Part shown: positions 18,245 through 26,158 of the stretch, in pieces
How positions within the stretch are numbered: the stretch's first letter is position 1
How the letters are laid out: the number at the start of each line of letters is the position of its first letter
Assembly: GCA_900542935.1 (NCBI GenBank)
Contig: UQPN01000003.1
Span: 1-64,000, forward strand
Length of the DNA: 64,000 bases
Source of the DNA: an uncultured Eubacteriales bacterium
GTDB taxonomy: Bacteria; Bacillota; Clostridia; Christensenellales; Borkfalkiaceae
Reading direction: 5' to 3'
The notes under the pieces: generated by a model
What the model was told of the DNA's origin: nothing
The model's database searches: none
What the model saw: only the letters and a program-made list of their open reading frames with translations
Program-made: the position numbers and the translations under genes

Positions 18245-18383
18245 AATAAAAGGGTTTCAAAATGGCTGAAACCCTTTAAAACGCTGGCGCAGAGAATAAA
18301 TATGTATTTGAACTGCTTTACGTTGAGAAGCGTTTAGGCATAGAAATAAAGGGAAAAATCGCGCTTACAGCGTAACAAAACAC
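18245..18383 (+). repeat. element-junction direct repeat A, with tRNA-Ser 3'-end scar
   Basis: Starts with the integrase terminator. It then holds TGGCGCAGAGAA (18285-18296), which is the 3' end of tRNA-Ser(GGA) including CCA, read from the other strand. It ends with about 85 bases that recur, imperfectly, at 36270-36352. I interpret it as old right junction + attachment scar + left arm of the next element. Confidence 0.7.
18249..18277 (+). terminator. integrase terminator, copy 2
   Basis: AAAGGGTTTCA (18249-18259) pairs perfectly with TGAAACCCTTT (18267-18277). The same hairpin follows the intact integrase at 39871, and a mutated version is at 36221. Confidence 0.75.
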
Positions 18384-18474
18384 ATAGTTTTCAATATCTT
18401 TATATAAGAAAGGATTCTTCAAAATCGTTACGGAGAGCCCTTTAAGCGTTAGAGTGTTATCGAATATTTCGTAA

Positions 18475-19539
18475 TTACAAGTCGATATTTTGTATGCTTT
18501 CGGGTGTGTTTTCTGGCATGCTTTCGTGTTTGTTATCAGTGCCGGTTTCGCCGCCGTCGGCAACGGAATCTCTTTCGTAAAGCGTAAGATTGAGCTTAAT
18601 ATAGTTGATGCCGCCGGGGCATTTTTTCTGAATCGCCTGTTGCATAATGTTCAGCGCCTGAATCGCAAACACTTCTTTGCTGATACCCAGCGAAGAAAGT
18701 TTGGGTGAAATCACCTGACAAATATCGGTATTATCGAACCCGATGACGGATACGTCATCGGGAATTTTTTTGCCGCTTTGTTCGATGACGGAATAGAGAG
18801 TGGCGGCGGCTCTGTCGCAGTGGCAGATATACGCCGTCGCGTCAGGCGAAAGTTCTATATCGGGGCTTTGAAACGAGCGTTCTATATTCTGATTGATATG
18901 CCGCGCTTCGCCGGACAAATCGTATTTGTTGAGGGCGCGCAGATAGCCGAAGTAACGATCTGCGATAGCGTTGGAAAATTTGATGTCGCCGATGAAACAG
19001 ATTTTTTTATGCCCGCGCCTGATAAGATATTTGGTGAGCGTATATCCGGCATAATAATTATCCACATATACATAATTGAAAGGGTAATCGCTGCTGAAAA
19101 AATCGATGCAGACAACGGGCTTGTTCAGCTTTTCGATTTCGTCGAGCAGGCGTTTATCGATCTGTCCGGCAACGAAAATGCCGCTTAAAGGCGATTCCTG
19201 CGTAAGTCCGCGCACGGAAGCAATCGTAGCGGAAACAGATTCGTGCACCACGAGGTGCAATGAGCCGCCCGCTTTCGAACATTCGTGGCTGAGATGATAA
19301 AAAATGCGCGTGTAATATTGTTCGTTCACGCTCAGAAGAAAATCTTTATTCACGATATAAACGAAATTCTGCGTGGGTGCCGAGGCGTTCGAGCGTACAT
19401 AGCCGAGCTCGTCGGCGAGATCGAGAATCCGCTTTTTTAACGCGTCGCTGACGCCGGACTGATTTTTGAGCGCCTTGTGTACGGTAACGGTGGAGACGTT
19501 CAGTTGATTTGCTATCGTTGCGAGAGATACTTTTTTCAT
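18475..19539 (-). CDS. LacI-family transcriptional regulator
   Basis: A 354-residue repressor. The N-terminal DNA-binding domain begins VSLATIANQLNVSTVTVHKALKNQSGVS and includes a hinge-like segment near residue 50. A periplasmic-binding-protein-type sensor domain follows (about 60-335), with GIFVAGQID and DVSVIGFDNTDICQVISPKLSSLGIS motifs of the family. A short polar tail ends the chain. It starts at the ATG at 19539 after aaaaggaac. It is divergent from the GH130-ABC operon and is its likely local regulator, responding to an imported oligosaccharide or its phosphorolysis product. Confidence 0.92.
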   Translation of the reverse strand: MKKVSLATIANQLNVSTVTVHKALKNQSGVSDALKKRILDLADELGYVRSNASAPTQNFVYIVNKDFLLSVNEQYYTRIFYHLSHECSKAGGSLHLVVHESVSATIASVRGLTQESPLSGIFVAGQIDKRLLDEIEKLNKPVVCIDFFSSDYPFNYVYVDNYYAGYTLTKYLIRRGHKKICFIGDIKFSNAIADRYFGYLRALNKYDLSGEARHINQNIERSFQSPDIELSPDATAYICHCDRAAATLYSVIEQSGKKIPDDVSVIGFDNTDICQVISPKLSSLGISKEVFAIQALNIMQQAIQKKCPGGINYIKLNLTLYERDSVADGGETGTDNKHESMPENTPESIQNIDL

Positions 19540-19584
19540 GCTTGTTCCTTTTGATGAAAGTTCCTGTCTATATAATATATATAT

Positions 19585-19613
19585 AGTATAAATCTATTTA
19601 TGGAAAAAAGCAA
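19585..19613 (-). promoter_or_regulatory. promoter of the LacI-family gene
   Basis: Minus strand TTGCTT (19608-19613), 17-base spacer, TATACT (19585-19590). Confidence 0.6.
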
Positions 19614-19810
19614 GCGATTTAGCTAATAAAAATAAAAATTTAACTACAAAATTAAAATATTTTTCAGGAAGAATAGCTAAAAAGCGCGAAGAAAGCCGTT
19701 TTTAAGTTAAAAAACAAAAAATAACAGTAATTTTACCTTGTTTTTATTACTTTTAAGGAAAAATAAACTAAAAAAATAAAAAATTTTAACTAAAAATTAT
19801 CGCAAAAGTG
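19614..19810. promoter_or_regulatory. AT-rich divergent control region with candidate operators
   Basis: A gene-free, very AT-rich stretch between the divergent regulator and the GH130 operon. Candidate operator-like palindromes are TTAGCTAA (19619-19626), the related ATAGCTAA (19673-19680) and a GTTTTTAA-GTTAAAAAAC inverted repeat near 19696-19714. None is demonstrated. Confidence 0.35.
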
Positions 19811-19839
19811 TTGCAAAACCGATTTCAATGTGCTATAAT
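19811..19839 (+). promoter_or_regulatory. promoter of the glycan-utilisation operon
   Basis: TTGCAA (19811-19816), 17-base spacer, TATAAT (19834-19839), 26 bases before the GH130 start codon. The -35 region is preceded by a second GCAAAA half site. Confidence 0.75.
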
Positions 19840-19864
19840 AATGTCGAACAGAGGAGAAAAACTT

Positions 19865-20899
19865 ATGGTAAGACGGTTTTCTGACAATCCTTTAATCACT
19901 CCCGACGACGTGAGATCGTTTGACGATCGTTTCGAAGTGGTAGGGGTGTTCAACCCCGGCGTTACGACGTACGAGGGAAAAACGCTGCTTCTGATGCGCG
20001 TTGCGGTGCGCCCCGAAGAAAACGGCATTATCCGCGTACCCGTGTTCAAAGACGGAAAAGTTACCGTGATGGAACTGGAAAAGCGGTTCGACGAGAACGA
20101 GGATACGCGGGTTGTGATGGCGAACGGAAAGAAATATCTGACTTCGATGTCTTATTTCGTGCCGGCGGTTTCTGCAGACGGGGAAAATTTCGAAATTATG
20201 TATGATGGGGCGATTTACCCCGAAAGCCGCTTCGAAGAATACGGCGTAGAGGACCCGCGGATCACGAAGCTGGGGAAGAAATATTACATAACCTACTCGG
20301 CGATTTCGGAATACGGCATCTGCGCGGCGATGAAGGTGACGGAAGATTTTAAAACGTACGAAAACATCGGCGTCGTGCTGCACCCGGACAACAAGGACGT
20401 GGCGCTGTTTCCCGAAAAGATCGGCGGAAAGTATTATCTGTTGCATCGCCCGTCTACTTCGGAATTCGGAAGCCCGGAACTGTGGATTGCGGAATCGGAC
20501 AATCTGGTGCAGTGGGGCAACCACCGACGGATTATGGGCGTGAGAAAGGGAATGTGGGATTCGGCGAGAATCGGTTCTTCCGGCGTTCCGATCCGCGTGA
20601 AAGACGGTTGGCTGATTGTGTATCACGGGGCGGACGAAAACAACAAATACTGCCTCGGCGCGGCGATTCTGGACGCGGAAAAGCCGTGGATAGTGAAAGG
20701 CAGAACAAAAAAGCCGTTTTTAAAGCCCGAGTTGCCCTGCGAGAAAGACGGATTCTTTTCGAACGTGGTGTTTTCCTGCGGGGGCGTGGAAGCGGGCGAT
20801 AAGCTGAAAATTTATTACGGCGCGGCGGATAAATATATCTGCGGCTGCGAAATTTCGATAGACGAACTTCTTTCAGAGGTGGAAAAATGCCGGCAGTAA
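19865..20899 (+). CDS. GH130 family glycoside phosphorylase (beta-mannoside type)
   Basis: A 344-residue five-bladed beta-propeller enzyme of GH130. Characteristic segments are GVFNPGVTTYEGKTLLLMRV (blade 1), YGVEDPRITKLGKKYYITYSA (catalytic Asp of the EDPR motif), KDVALFPEKIGGKYYLLHRP and GWLIVYHGADENNKYCLGAAILD. GH130 enzymes phosphorolyse beta-mannosides such as mannooligosaccharides or mannosyl-GlcNAc to mannose 1-phosphate. There is no signal peptide, so it acts in the cytoplasm on imported sugar. The frame is open back to 19808, but the ATG at 19865 has gaggag 8 bases upstream and lies after the promoter. It overlaps the permease gene by 13 bases. Confidence 0.92.
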   Translation: MVRRFSDNPLITPDDVRSFDDRFEVVGVFNPGVTTYEGKTLLLMRVAVRPEENGIIRVPVFKDGKVTVMELEKRFDENEDTRVVMANGKKYLTSMSYFVPAVSADGENFEIMYDGAIYPESRFEEYGVEDPRITKLGKKYYITYSAISEYGICAAMKVTEDFKTYENIGVVLHPDNKDVALFPEKIGGKYYLLHRPSTSEFGSPELWIAESDNLVQWGNHRRIMGVRKGMWDSARIGSSGVPIRVKDGWLIVYHGADENNKYCLGAAILDAEKPWIVKGRTKKPFLKPELPCEKDGFFSNVVFSCGGVEAGDKLKIYYGAADKYICGCEISIDELLSEVEKCRQ

Positions 20900-21834
20900 C
20901 GATGAAAAAGAAGACTTTCAGGGAAAAGCTGATGCACAGCGATATCGTAAAGAATCGCTGGAGCTATCTTTTGCTGTTGCCCGCGTTGATCTTCATTATC
21001 GTGTTCGCTTACATTCCGATGGTGGGCGTGCTGATTGCGTTTGAAGATTTCGACCCCGTGGCGGGCATGTTTGCCAGCAAGTGGACGGGCTGGGAAAACT
21101 TCAAATTCTTCTTTTCGAGTTCTTCCTGGATTCAGGTTACGTTAAACACACTGTACCTGAACACGTTGTTCATCGTAACGGGAACGATAGGTTCGCTGTT
21201 CATCGCGGTGATTATGTGCGAGCTGAAAAACAAGGTATTCGTGAAAACTTCGCAGACGCTGATGACGTTGCCGAATTTCGTTTCCTGGGCGACGGTGGCG
21301 CTGTTCTCGGTGGCGTTTTTCAGTTCGGACGGGGTAATCAATAACGCCGTTACGAGCCTCGGCGGGAAATCGATTCCGTTCTATTCCAACCCCGACGTAT
21401 GGCCGACCGTGTTTGTGGTTATCCGTTTATGGAAAGGCGCGGGCTGGGGCGCGATTGTGTATATGGCGGCGATTCTCGGCATCGATCAGAGCATTTACGA
21501 AGCGGCGAAAATCGACGGCGCGAGCAAGGTGAGATGTATTTTTTCGATTACCCTGCCGCTCATTAAAAATATCGTGGTGCTGATGTTTATCATGAGCATC
21601 GGAAACGTGTTCAAGGGCGACTTCGGAATGATTTATCCGTTTATCGGCGACAACGCGTTGTTATATCCGACGACGGACGTTATCGATACCTACGTGTTCC
21701 GCGCGTTGCGTTCGTTTACGAACTACGGCAGAACGGCGGCGATCGGGTTGTATCAGTCGATTATGGGCTTCGGACTGGTGCTTTTTGCCAACTGGCTGGC
21801 AAAGAGATACGCGCCGGAATCGGCAATCTTTTAA
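20887..21834 (+). CDS. carbohydrate ABC transporter permease (LplB/UgpA type)
   Basis: A 315-residue membrane permease with six predicted helices. The inner-membrane coupling motif is EAAKIDGASKVRCIFSITLPLIKN (EAA loop, near residues 202-225). The N terminus carries YLLLLPALIFIIVFAYIPMVGVLIAFEDF, common in LplB-type importers of complex carbohydrates. It overlaps GH130 by 13 bases; agaggtgg precedes the ATG. No ATP-binding subunit is encoded in the locus, so a shared MsmK-like ATPase elsewhere is expected. Confidence 0.93.
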   Translation: MPAVTMKKKTFREKLMHSDIVKNRWSYLLLLPALIFIIVFAYIPMVGVLIAFEDFDPVAGMFASKWTGWENFKFFFSSSSWIQVTLNTLYLNTLFIVTGTIGSLFIAVIMCELKNKVFVKTSQTLMTLPNFVSWATVALFSVAFFSSDGVINNAVTSLGGKSIPFYSNPDVWPTVFVVIRLWKGAGWGAIVYMAAILGIDQSIYEAAKIDGASKVRCIFSITLPLIKNIVVLMFIMSIGNVFKGDFGMIYPFIGDNALLYPTTDVIDTYVFRALRSFTNYGRTAAIGLYQSIMGFGLVLFANWLAKRYAPESAIF

Positions 21835-21848
21835 AAGGAGGGGAGAAA

Positions 21849-22793
21849 ATGGAACGAGCAAAAGACGTGCGTTTTGCAGACGGAAAACCCGCGCAAAAGC
21901 GCGGGAACAAGGTTTCCGGCAGCACGGGAGATAAAGCGCTTCTGATTTTCTTTTACGTGTTTGCGGCGGTGTTCGCGCTGCTGTGCCTCTATCCGTTTTA
22001 TCAGGTGCTGATTTCTTCGTTCGCGGACGAAAACACGCTGATCAGGGAAGGGTACAGGCTGATTCCTTCGAAATTTTCACTGAACGCGTACAGAACGCTG
22101 TTCGCTTCCGACGAAATTCTCTGGGCGTACGGCATTACGATTTTCGTTACCGTGGTGGGTACGGCGGCGAGCCTTCTGGTTACTTCGATGGCGGCGTACG
22201 CGCTCAGCGGGCAGAAGCTGAAATACCGCAACGCGATCAATTTCTTCTTCTACTTTACGATGCTGTTCAGCGGCGGACTGATTCCGTATTACATCCTCAT
22301 CAAAAACTATCTGCACCTTTCGAACAATCTGCTGGTGTATATTCTGCCGGGCATGTTCAACGTATGGAATATGTTTCTTTTAAGAAACTTTTTCAACGAA
22401 ATACCCGCGGGAGTGCGAGAGGCGGCGAGAATCGACGGGGCGAACGAAGTTACCACGGCGTTTAAAATTATTCTGCCGCTGTCGCTTCCGGCGCTTGCCA
22501 CGATCGGGCTGTTCAGCGCGCTTTCCTACTGGAACGAATGGATGGCGAGCATGCTGTATATCGACAATCCGAAACTGTACACGCTGCAGTATCTGATTGT
22601 GAGAATGGTGAACAGCGTTTCGGCGGCGACGAATCTGGGGCAATCGGGATTGCCGACGGGGATTTCCACCGTGCCCGCCAACACGCTGCGGCTGGCGACG
22701 GCGATCGTTACGATAGGACCTATCGTGTTGCTGTATCCGTTTTTGCAGAAATATTTCGTCTCCGGCTTGAAAGTCGGCGGCGTGAAAGAATAA
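21849..22793 (+). CDS. carbohydrate ABC transporter permease (LplC/YtcP type)
   Basis: The second 314-residue permease of the importer, with six membrane helices after a polar 30-residue N terminus and the EAA motif REAARIDGANEVTTAFKIILPLSLPAL. It ends with the usual QKYFVSGLKVGGVKE. It starts 15 bases after the first permease with an excellent aaaaggagggg site. It pairs with the upstream permease and the following solute-binding lipoprotein. Confidence 0.94.
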   Translation: MERAKDVRFADGKPAQKRGNKVSGSTGDKALLIFFYVFAAVFALLCLYPFYQVLISSFADENTLIREGYRLIPSKFSLNAYRTLFASDEILWAYGITIFVTVVGTAASLLVTSMAAYALSGQKLKYRNAINFFFYFTMLFSGGLIPYYILIKNYLHLSNNLLVYILPGMFNVWNMFLLRNFFNEIPAGVREAARIDGANEVTTAFKIILPLSLPALATIGLFSALSYWNEWMASMLYIDNPKLYTLQYLIVRMVNSVSAATNLGQSGLPTGISTVPANTLRLATAIVTIGPIVLLYPFLQKYFVSGLKVGGVKE

Positions 22794-22818
22794 AAAATCA
22801 ATGAAGGGAGATAAGAAA

Positions 22819-24576
22819 ATGAAAATCAAAATCAAAAAGATTTGCGCTTCTGTTATGAGTCTTACGCTTTTCGCAACGGGTGTTGCGGCGGCGGGCTGCT
22901 CCAAGCCGGAAAACGGCGGGAACGCGGGCGACAAGACGCTGAATATTTATATCTGGAACGACGACGGTTCCACGCCCGACGGATTCGACGACGTGCTGAC
23001 GTATTTCAATAGCACGTACGGCCCCGAACTCGGCTTCAACGTGAAATTCAAATTCGATACGCAGTCCGATTATAAGCAGAATTTAAACCTTGCGATGGCG
23101 GCGAATCAGAAAGATTACGATATGGTTTTCGACGCGGGCTGGATTTATCTGAACGACTTCGCGAAGAAAAAGTATTATTACGACCTTTCCGATTATTTCA
23201 AGCCGGGTTCCGGGTACGACGGGCTTTCTTCGGCGTTTTCGAGCGAATATCTTTCGAATAACCTGTTCTCCGGCGGGGTGTACGGCGTGCCGCTGACGCA
23301 GACGTACGGCGAAATTTCCGTGGCGTATATTCGTAAAGACTGGCGCGAGGCATGCGCCGCTGACGCAAACTTCAAAATGCCCGACGGGAAATTCGAGGGA
23401 AACGCGGTAACGCGCAAGGACCTTGCCGACGGCATAGACAGTTTCGACGAACTGCAATATTATTTATACTGGGTGCTCGCCAACAAACAGGGCGTTACGC
23501 CTTGTCTTTCGAATAACGACGCCACGTGGGGCGCGTGGGATATCATCAATTCCCGCAACAAGCCTTCTCATTCCGCGCAGGACTACGTGAACGCGGGAAT
23601 CAAGCAGGAAATCAAGCTGACGGCGGACGTTACGGCAACGGCGTATGTGCGCAGAGGTACGGTGGAAGCGGCGTATATCAACGACATCGAAAATCCGACT
23701 TCCGAAAACGGCATGAGCAGCTTCCCGAAAGGATTCGACGCCGAGGACACCACCTGGACGAGCAATTTCTCGCTGGCGAGAAGATGGGCGGAGGACGGAA
23801 TTATTTCCAAGGACGTTCTGCAGGTAACCGATTCCGACGCCAAGTTCAAGGCCGGCATGGGCGGATGCGTGGTGCAGACGATCAATAATTTCTCCACCGT
23901 GGAGGCGACGCTGAAACAGAATAACCCCGGCGCGGAGCTGGAAATTTACGTGAACGAATACGCACTCAGAAACAAACTGTCGGGATACGCGCAGACCGAT
24001 TACAAGGCGTGGAACTTCCTTTGCGTGCCTACTTCGGCAGGCGAAGCGAAGCGCGATATGGCGATGAAATTTCTGAACTGGATTTTCGAAAGCGAAGAAC
24101 ATCACGATTTGTTCCAGTACGGAATTAAAGGAAAGCACTGGAAAGAAGTAACAGACGAGAGCGGAAATGCGATAGAGGGCACGGTGGAAACCACGGGCAT
24201 GGAATCTTACACCTTCCCCGCGTACGAGCTGACCTGGAACCCGAAATATATCCGCGTGGTGAGAGCTTCCGACCCGAAAGTAATGGAATATATGAAATAT
24301 ATGTACGATTCTTCGCGGTACGTAGGCATCATTTATTCCGAATTCACGTTCGACCATACGGCGACGGACGCCCTGACCACGGCGCTTTCGAACGCGGACA
24401 TCGCGAACGCGAAAACCGAGGCGAGATCGTGGTATCTGGGGCAGGTGAGCGACCCCGTATCGAGCTGGCAGGCAAAACTGACGGGACGTTACGAAAACGC
24501 TTCGCTGCAAAGCGCGATTAAGGTTATCAAAGACGAACTCATCAGACAGCTTCAGGATTTTATCGATAAACAGTAA
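22819..24576 (+). CDS. ABC transporter solute-binding lipoprotein (LplA-like)
   Basis: A 585-residue extracellular lipoprotein of the large LplA-type family. The signal peptide has a basic N terminus (MKIKIKKI), a hydrophobic core and a lipobox ending AAGC (Cys near residue 27). The mature protein starts SKPENGGNAGD. Body motifs NIYIWNDDG and YDMVFDAGWIYLNDFAKKKYYYDLSDYF are typical of type-2 sugar-binding folds. An in-frame ATG at 22801 exists, but aagggag lies between it and the ATG at 22819, so 22819 is the better start. It captures oligosaccharides for the two upstream permeases. Confidence 0.93.
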   Translation: MKIKIKKICASVMSLTLFATGVAAAGCSKPENGGNAGDKTLNIYIWNDDGSTPDGFDDVLTYFNSTYGPELGFNVKFKFDTQSDYKQNLNLAMAANQKDYDMVFDAGWIYLNDFAKKKYYYDLSDYFKPGSGYDGLSSAFSSEYLSNNLFSGGVYGVPLTQTYGEISVAYIRKDWREACAADANFKMPDGKFEGNAVTRKDLADGIDSFDELQYYLYWVLANKQGVTPCLSNNDATWGAWDIINSRNKPSHSAQDYVNAGIKQEIKLTADVTATAYVRRGTVEAAYINDIENPTSENGMSSFPKGFDAEDTTWTSNFSLARRWAEDGIISKDVLQVTDSDAKFKAGMGGCVVQTINNFSTVEATLKQNNPGAELEIYVNEYALRNKLSGYAQTDYKAWNFLCVPTSAGEAKRDMAMKFLNWIFESEEHHDLFQYGIKGKHWKEVTDESGNAIEGTVETTGMESYTFPAYELTWNPKYIRVVRASDPKVMEYMKYMYDSSRYVGIIYSEFTFDHTATDALTTALSNADIANAKTEARSWYLGQVSDPVSSWQAKLTGRYENASLQSAIKVIKDELIRQLQDFIDKQ

Positions 24577-24578
24577 CC

Positions 24579-26099
24579 ATGAAAAAGTGTAAAATGTTAA
24601 TTCTCGGCGTTGCGGCGGCATTGACGTTTTCCGGCACCGGAAGTGTGATAGAGGCGAAAGCCGACGCTGTGGTTTCCGATAATTATGCGATTGAGTTTTA
24701 CGCGGGCGGCAGTTCCGTTTCCTACTATATCGACAAGGAAAACAATCTGTACGTTTCGGGAAGCAACGGTTTCGGCGTGTTCGGCGACGGCACGAAAGGC
24801 GGAACCCTTTACACGCCGAAAAACATTGCCGGAAACGTAAAATTGGTGGCGAGCGGGAAATCGGGATTCGCGATCGTGTTGAAAAACGACGGCACCATAA
24901 GTACGTTCGGCAACAATAAATATGCTCAGCTGGGGTTGAACACGGCGTACAACGACGATTCCGAAACCAACTGTGTGCTTACGCAGGAAACGCCCGAACT
25001 GCCCTCCGGCGTAACGGTAGAGGCGGTGGCGGCGGGCGACGCGTTCTCCGTGCTGCTCTCTTCCGACGGCGACGTGTACACGTGTGGCAGAGCGGGTGAC
25101 GGACAGACGGGGCAAGCCGGACTGAATCTGACGAGAAAGACGGTGGTGGGGAAATTCACCAAAATAGACGAATCGTATTTCGGCAACGAGAAAATCACGA
25201 AAATCGACGCCGCCGAAAACGCAGGATTTGCTCTTTCGGAAAGCGGAAACGTTTACGTGTGGGGCGCGAACGACAGAGGAATTCTTGCGAACGGCGAAAC
25301 GGACGAAAACCTCATTAACGAGACGCCCGTAAAAATAGAAGAACTTTCTGCCATTACGGAAATTTCGGCTTCGACGATGACGGCGTTCGCGCTGGATAAG
25401 GACGGCAGGCTGTATGCCTGGGGAGACAATTCCGTGGGACAGACGGGGCTGGATTCCGCCGAAACCGCGATTGCTTCTCCTACGGAAATCACGAAATTTT
25501 ACGAGACGGACGGTACGGAGACGGAAATAGAAATTTCTTCCGTGCTTGCGGGTGGGCGCACGAATTTCGTGCTTGCGAAAGACGGAAGAATCTTTTCTTT
25601 CGGAGAATCGGGCAAAGGACAAGCCGCGTTTAATTTGCAGAGCGCGGAATATGCGACGAATCCGTGCGTGAGAGAATCCAGCGTGGTGAAGCCGATGCGC
25701 GTTACGTTTTACAAGCCGATCAGCCTTGAAAACGACGCGGAGCTTGCCGAAAGAGAATACAAGGATAAAATCCCCGTAGATACGTCGACGAAAGCGGACG
25801 TGAAAATCGCCGCGTTGATCGGCAGTTCGGGCGACAGGACGTTTGTGAAAGACACGGCCGGAAACACCTGGTCGTGGGGGGTGAATCTGTACGCGATGGC
25901 GTGCAGCGGCGACGCGTTCGATTGTTCCGTGCCGGTGCGTTCTACCTTATACCGCAAGGAAAATTACGATAAAACGTACGTTGAAAAGAACTACCTTATA
26001 AAACCCGCAGTTGTGATGAGTTGCGTGGTTGCGTTTGCCGTTTGCTGGATGACGGCGGAAGAAATCAAAATAAGAAAGCAAAAGAAACAAATCAGGTAA
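24579..26099 (+). CDS. secreted, membrane-anchored RCC1-repeat protein
   Basis: A 506-residue protein with an N-terminal signal peptide (about 1-29). Six or seven RCC1-type beta-propeller repeats follow (YVSGSNGFGVFGDG, STFGNNKYAQLGLN, YTCGRAGDGQTGQ, YVWGANDRGILANGETD, YAWGDNSVGQTGL, FSFGESGKGQAAF, WSWGVNLYAMACSG). A C-terminal membrane helix (about 470-492) ends in a lysine-rich tail. The gene starts 2 bases after the binding-protein stop codon and so is in the operon. RCC1 propellers mediate protein or glycan contacts; here the protein would sit outside the cell. Partner unknown; no catalytic motif seen. Confidence 0.82.
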   Translation: MKKCKMLILGVAAALTFSGTGSVIEAKADAVVSDNYAIEFYAGGSSVSYYIDKENNLYVSGSNGFGVFGDGTKGGTLYTPKNIAGNVKLVASGKSGFAIVLKNDGTISTFGNNKYAQLGLNTAYNDDSETNCVLTQETPELPSGVTVEAVAAGDAFSVLLSSDGDVYTCGRAGDGQTGQAGLNLTRKTVVGKFTKIDESYFGNEKITKIDAAENAGFALSESGNVYVWGANDRGILANGETDENLINETPVKIEELSAITEISASTMTAFALDKDGRLYAWGDNSVGQTGLDSAETAIASPTEITKFYETDGTETEIEISSVLAGGRTNFVLAKDGRIFSFGESGKGQAAFNLQSAEYATNPCVRESSVVKPMRVTFYKPISLENDAELAEREYKDKIPVDTSTKADVKIAALIGSSGDRTFVKDTAGNTWSWGVNLYAMACSGDAFDCSVPVRSTLYRKENYDKTYVEKNYLIKPAVVMSCVVAFAVCWMTAEEIKIRKQKKQIR

Positions 26100-26158
26100 A
26101 AAAAGGCGTAAGCCTTAAAAGATAAGGCGGGGGAACACACCCCCGAAAGGAGTAAATC

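Noticed and set aside
23464..24621. 385-codon minus-strand frame opposite the solute-binding lipoprotein
   Set aside because: Overlaps a secure lipoprotein gene completely, and the sequence shows shadow-type composition.
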